Positions 58,857 through 64,000 of a stretch of 64,000 bases of DNA are shown piece by piece. The stretch covers positions 1,006,501 through 1,070,500 of the forward strand of contig JBBELK010000329.1 in the NCBI GenBank assembly GCA_037783545.1, given 5' to 3'. A program made the position numbers and the translations under genes. The stretch is from Henricia sp. BOLD:AAB3569 (taxonomy: Eukaryota; Echinodermata; Asteroidea; Spinulosida; Echinasteridae). Numbering within the stretch: the first letter of the stretch is position 1; every line of letters begins with the position of its first letter. A model generated the notes under the pieces. The model did not search any database and was not told the DNA's origin. It worked only from the letters and a program-made list of their open reading frames with translations.

Positions 58857-59925
58857 GACCGATCCAGTAAGCTTCGCCCATTCTGGAATTGACCAATCAC
58901 AGCCCCAGTTTCAGGTAACCAATAAGTGGATCTCCATTTTGGTTACCTGAGTCTTCAATCGAACGACTGCAATACAATAGATTTAGAATCATACGCACAA
59001 AATCCCGTTCCGTTCAATCCTAACGCCATAGATAAAGAGCAGCTTCATGCGCGATCTAAGATAATTCCAAATCAGGATGTCGATCTCTCCCTGCCGCCGC
59101 AGTACACACATGCAGAATCAGTCCAAACGGACAAACTGCTACCAACAGCAACCGGCCAGGGCCTTCTGCAGAAACGGCCATTGCCAATGAGGGAGACACT
59201 GCGACACACAAAGATGCAGACGTTGGAACACATGATACAGGCAGAAGATCCCGCGGTGGAGTTGCCGCCAATCCACTCGTCAGATACGGAATAAGTTCAA
59301 GCGAGCTCGCGAAAATTGTTTGCCCACCATATAAGTAGTACCAGAGGGACGGAAGCTGCCGTTACGGGTCCGTTTGAAGGCCCGTGTACTTACAGCCGAT
59401 GAAATCGAAGACGACATAGGATCACAAATGACAAAGTTAGAAGAAAAGAAGAAAGCACAGGAAAAAAAAAAGCAAGAAGAGAGCGGCAAAGCAAGAGGCT
59501 CAGGATGCAAACCGATCCGAAGACAAGGGAGATGATCAAAAGGAAAGCGACTTGAAGAGAAAAGGAAAGGAAAACGGAAAGGAAAAAGGAAAAAGGAAAA
59601 AGGAAAGAAAATGCAATTGCACCCCCCCCCACACCCCCAAAAAAGTTAAGAAGCAATACGATCCAGACAAACCATCTACCACCAGCAACGCGTCAAGTAC
59701 GAGAACGTACAGCGACGAAGACGACTTGTGCAGCATGACGTGCGACAAGTCGTACTGGGCGGAGACCCTTCGCTTGCAGCACAAGTGGGTCGGATGCTCC
59801 GGTGTTGGGTACAAACACTCAAGTGTGCCCAACATGTCTTCCAAAAGACTTCCATTATACTGATGATTTCTTTTGCGACTTCCACTAAGTTCTGAAACCA
59901 TAAACTGTTCATTACATTTGGCTAT
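58857..59925 (+). pseudogene. Decayed pogo/Tigger-like transposase (C-terminal part)
   Basis: An open segment 58926-59294 includes PVPFNPNAIDKEQL, resembling the segment that follows the DDE domain in pogo/Tigger transposases. A Lys/Arg/Glu-rich stretch follows, interrupted by stops at about 59330-59400. Then comes a Cys/Trp/His-rich end (SDEDDLC.MTC...KWVGCSG, and FHYTDDFFCDFH in another frame) like the zinc-knuckle tails of these proteins. The left end (58857) is a GACCGATCCAGTAAGC terminal repeat. The catalytic domain is not visible, so assignment is tentative. Confidence 0.5.
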
Positions 59926-60212
59926 ATTTATTTCGGACAGCAAGTGGTATGGAAAATAAAAAGGTTAATGTTTCATTAATAAAGAAAATAATGAAGTGGA
60001 CTCACAGAGAGTTTGTGTTTTTATTGTCCTATACCATTTCTTATCCCCACCCCCTCCGGCCAACCCAAAAGCCCACCATTGTCCAATTTGTGTCCTGGAT
60101 CCAGGCATTTATTTCCTTTATTATAATACGAGTGCAAAAGCGAACAAAAATGGTTCTACGGACGGTTTTTATTACTTGATTATAAAAACGCGAAATAAGG
60201 CCGACTATTACT

Positions 60213-60660
60213 CAATTCATAGTTCCGAGATTGCCCAGTTAACCCCGCCCCTTAGATATTGTTGCTATGTGCTCACAAGCCGTCGCAAAAAATGGCGACA
60301 CACAACGTACAAAGCAACGGGACTCGGCATGGAAAGCACAGATTCATTGGAGAAAACTCAAAGGTATTTATGTTTTAGGGTCGACAGTTACTGTAGCACA
60401 CACTGAGCGAAGGGCTAGTAATGCAGGGATGACATATATTCATAAAAATGCGCTTTCCTACCTTTGAACAGCGAATCGCCCGACATTGAAACCAAAATTC
60501 ACCCGGTCACTGGCGCATACAACATACAAACTGTATGGGCAGAAAATCGCGTGATTGTTGTGATGATTGCATCACTTTGACCTATGTGGGCGCTGTCTGC
60601 TAGCTCTGTTGTGATTGGTCGGCGGGTTCGGCTTGATTGACAGGTCAGAACTATGCATTA
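60213..60660. mobile_element. 450-bp hAT-like MITE, copy 3
   Basis: TTCATAGTTCCGAGATTGCC at the left and AGGTCAGAACTATGCATT at the right. The interior matches 48374-48832 (GTTAACCCCGCCCC, GATTCATTGGAGAAAACTCA, GGTCGGCGGGTTCGG). More diverged than the other two copies. Confidence 0.85.
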
Positions 60661-60789
60661 CACTACCACTGGGTGAACTTATTTATTGACCTCTGAAGAC
60701 CGTTTATTTTGGGTGATCGTCGGGATGGCGACATGTAAAATGTAGATGCGAGAAAGGCGGACACGCTGACTTCAAAAAATAAAATAATA

Positions 60790-61330
60790 CATGAAATAAA
60801 TTTTAGGTGGCGACTATATAGCCGCTTACATTATATGGCGGCCAGTATGGCCACTAATATGTCCAAAATGAAAAAGATCATATTTTAGCCAAATAATGAC
60901 AAAATCATTTATAATTAAATTGCTAGAACATTTTGTTTATGTTTCTTACCCTCGCAAATTTTATTTTTTGGGTTTTCTACCATGCTTCAAATTCAGAATG
61001 GCTGCCAAAAGTGGCCATGTATGAGGAGAATGATATATAATGGGCCAAAAATTATGATAAACACGTACATTTAATGCACCCCCACAACCAACCCACACCT
61101 TTGGATATTACCAATTACGCAAAATGTTCTTGAGATATCCAAGATAGCGGCCAAAATACCTGCCAAAAATGATCAAACATGGAAAAGAATTAGCAAACAA
61201 ATATGCTAAAGGTTTAATAAATGTTTTAGTTGTAAGTTTTTATCCCCCACAATATAATTTCTTGAGTCATTTTTGCTATCATGCTCAAAATTGAAGATGA
61301 GTATCACTGTAGCTGTCAAAAGTGGCCACG
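60790..61330. repeat. Diverged copy of the 57840 repeat
   Basis: TATGGCGGCCAGTATGGCC, ACCCTCGCAAATTTTA and CATGCTTCAAATTCAGAATG follow the order seen at 57950-58160. Confidence 0.6.
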
Positions 61331-61679
61331 ATGTGATTGAAAAAGTATGGAAATTTACTCTTTCCCTACAGCGTATAATTTACTTTTGCTTATATACGTA
61401 CGTATGCTTGACGGTTTCTAATTATGTTAATGTATTGCGTCATAGGAGTCTGCAAACCTGGTTGGTTAAACGTATTTAGTTTGCATACCTTTTTTGATTG
61501 GGTAAATCATTATGCATAAATAATAAGCTCAGTGATCATGTGGTCTGTTCCCGCGGTATGTCCAAAATTTTTGACTGGCGATAATTTTTCGATTCTGGGA
61601 CAGTCGTCTCGTGAGTTTTCCGAGGAGAGGGTGTCGTTACCAGCCTCGATGATGAATAACTTGTGTTAATTCAGCTTAA

Positions 61680-62436
61680 AGGTACACACCGGCCTACTGT
61701 TTACATGATTTAGTGATGTAGCAGCATTGACAATACTTTTTTGATGGTCGTTGTGAAAAAAGATCATCAAAATATCCCGTAATTTACTAAAGAAGTGCAA
61801 AATTAACAAAAACGGTCAAAAGACGGGTTATACGCTTTACCAGCCGTTGCAACTACGCGCAAGCCTCACGACTTTGTCACAAACGATTCGCTCTTCTCCT
61901 GCTCAGGATATCTCCAATTTTCTCTTCACGATTTCACTGGACAGCCCGGACGACCGAATAGGAATTTCCGTTTTCTTTTGAGGAGTTGGCATCATGTTTT
62001 TTCTTCACGATTGTACACCGAAGCAACACGCCCGTGTGTGTGTGCACTCAGGCTATTTGTTGTGCTGCGCGGGGCAAATATCCTACACTCCACAGTAGCC
62101 TGCCGTAGCACGCGCTCGCTCCCGTTCTCCGGACTCTCGAAACAAACAATTACTTATAAATATTGGGGGAAATCAGAGTTGAATTTGGTGCAGTTCTGCA
62201 GTAACAAACTTTTATACGGCTGGAAATACAACTAACTCACAAGACCACGTGACTTTTCGGAACCAGAATTTGGTTCTGAAAAGTCACGTGACCTTGAATT
62301 TTTCAAAAGTGCTCAAAAACGGCCAAATTTGACGGCGTCTTTTCAGGATATATCCAATTTACTCTCGAAGGCGCTTCAGAATAATGTATGGGTCTATTTC
62401 GAGCCCAAAATAGCCCAACAAAGCCGGTGTGTTCCT
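61680..62436. mobile_element. 757-bp TTAA-flanked element
   Basis: TTAA at 61676-61679 and 62437-62440. Ends AGGTACACACCGGC and GCCGGTGTGTTCCT are inverses with one mismatch. Includes the hairpin at about 62245-62291 (CACGTGACTTTTCGGAACCA/TGGTTCTGAAAAGTCACGTG). Confidence 0.8.
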
Positions 62437-62441
62437 TTAAA

Positions 62442-63355
62442 TGCTACATTTGATGATCTACATGTATTGAGAGTTCTGAGTATGTTTTTTTGACGACGTG
62501 ATAATCGTGGATTTGTGCCTAATTGCGCAATCACCAAAACCGAATTTCTACTGCGTCACAAGCCAGGATCGCAGAACCGACCTGTAAGTTTAATTGGAAA
62601 AAATTCGTATTTTAATTATGTGCCAAGATAGCCACATTTATTAGTAAATTATTCTGGAATATTGCTCTGGTTCATTTGTGTGGAAATTGGACTAATTGTA
62701 CTATGCCAACCTAGAACGGAATTCTTTCCTAGTTTTGATGCAAGTCAGATTTACCTTATTTCAAGTGTTATACATCTAAACCCAAGGCAAGAAAAGCACA
62801 TGTACATGAAGCTTTGCTTAGTTCGTGAAGAGGAAGTCAAAAGTGGGAGGGAGTGATTCCAGAAACATCAACGGTATTGAAGTGTGCAGAATTATTGGGG
62901 TACACAAAATGTGACCAACTCCATACAATTCTGAATTGGATGTGCTTATAGAGCAGTTTACCTGTACACTCCTCAACATAATAGAAACCAGCAAGATACA
63001 GAAGGATTAGGATGGACATTTGTCCTGTGCGATATTTCCATAAAGATGCATCCCTATATAGGGTCTACTGTGGAGACACCTATCCAATATGCCAATGCTA
63101 CAGTGAGGGAATTCAGTTTCAGTTTCACTGGATCTTTTAGTGGAGGCTCCTTTCAGCGAGGAAAGGAAAAACGCACTAGCCCAGCCAGCACAGCAGACAT
63201 TTTGCTTATGCGAACAGCCACGTACTCTCCTTTTATCTGAATACTTAGTCTTGACACATTTTAACTAATTATACCAGCTCAATATTATCAGCTTACTAGT
63301 AATTTGTAACTCTAAACTATTGTTCATCGAGAGTGCGAAATAAATGTCACTTGAA
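62442..63355. other. Unassigned sequence
   Basis: Short open frames on both strands (62662-62856, 63046-63240 plus; 62837-63019 minus) have no family resemblance, and I see no exon with both splice sites. It presumably lies within the SPEF2 gene, upstream of its first exon in this window. Confidence 0.4.
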
Positions 63356-63359
63356 TTGA

Positions 63360-63990
63360 ATTGAATTTAATTGACATTAGGCTTCTTTTGGCAGCCATGC
63401 TGATCGCAATTATGAAATGTGAAGTAAAAAAGGGATAGCATAAAAATGATTTTTGAGGGTAGAAAACATATTGGCTGCAGCCATATTGGCCGGTATCTTG
63501 GATATCTCGAGGGCCGCAGGTTTTTTTCTTTGTTAATATCCAAAATGTTTTCATGGATCAACGCACCCAAAGGTTGTTATTTATTGGGGTGTGTGTGGGT
63601 GTGTGGATGGGGGTGGAGGTAAGGGAGGTCCATTTTATTCATTCATTTAACATATTTTTGCTGATATATATCACATTTGGCCACTTTTGGCAGCCATATT
63701 GGTTGTGAGCTCAAATTTGAAGCATGATAGAAAATAGGGGACCCCACAAATAAATTTGTGAGGGTCAAAAACATATAGCAATTTATAAATGATTTTATCA
63801 AATTATTCGGCTTATGATCTTTTTCATTTTAGACAATTTTTGGCGGCCATATTGGCCACCGTCTTTATCTCCAGAAGATTTTATTTTAATAATATTAACA
63901 TCCAAAACTGTTTCAGGACTCTAAAAGCCACAATAAAAAGTTGGTGAGGTTAGTTCAGCGGAAGGGGGTTCCATTCAATGTATGCATTAT
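63360..63990. repeat. Inverted copy of the 57840 repeat
   Basis: TTTTGGCGGCCATATTGGCC and GAGCTCAAATTTGAAGCATG with GACCCCACAAATAAATTTGTGAGGGTCAAAAACATA run in reverse order relative to 57955-58160. Runs to the window edge. Confidence 0.7.
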
Positions 63991-64000
63991 TTTTTGGGCA

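Noticed and set aside
58926-59294. Intact host gene
   Set aside because: The good open segment is followed by stops and frame changes, and no splice sites rescue it; a decayed transposase is more likely.

Overview
This is a stretch of animal nuclear genome, AT-rich and packed with short mobile elements. The genes have many short exons with GT-AG introns of a few hundred to a few thousand bases. Protein resemblance (CARM1, cystinosin and SPEF2 orthologues close to, but clearly diverged from, vertebrate ones), tRNA-derived SINEs and many fold-back MITEs suggest a marine invertebrate deuterostome, most likely an echinoderm. The species level is inference only.

Layout: (1) 637-4289, plus strand: the last five coding exons of CARM1, followed by a 3' UTR to about 5.18 kb that carries a small MITE. 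(2) 5.2-8.36 kb: intergenic, with a fold-back repeat and a cluster of TTACGTCA motifs. (3) 8362-17144, minus strand: a complete eight-exon cystinosin gene (CTNS, 412 residues predicted). (4) 17.2-34.3 kb: no gene that can be supported. It is a thick deposit of nested inverted-repeat elements, including a 4.4-kb composite element, a duplicated 273-bp arm and a 25-bp minisatellite. (5) 34303-37553, minus strand: a four-exon Ulp1/SENP-type (C48-like) cysteine protease gene with a GC-AG intron. (6) 37912-57653, minus strand: seventeen exons of the C-terminal half of SPEF2, a ciliary/sperm-flagellum central-apparatus protein. Every splice phase agrees. The introns hold MITEs, SINEs, duplicated pseudo-exons and an orphan histone-type 3' stem-loop. 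(7) 57.7-64 kb: repeats and a decayed pogo/Tigger-like transposase. The N-terminal exons of SPEF2 must lie beyond the right edge.

The three recognised host genes have unrelated roles: nuclear arginine methylation, lysosomal cystine export and the axoneme. There is no operon-like logic. The noteworthy content is how the mobile elements sit against the genes: pseudo-exons, a splice donor touching a MITE, an empty-site pair within the window, and elements nested three deep. All exon calls rest on reading frames, splice consensus and remembered family resemblance; no alignment was run.
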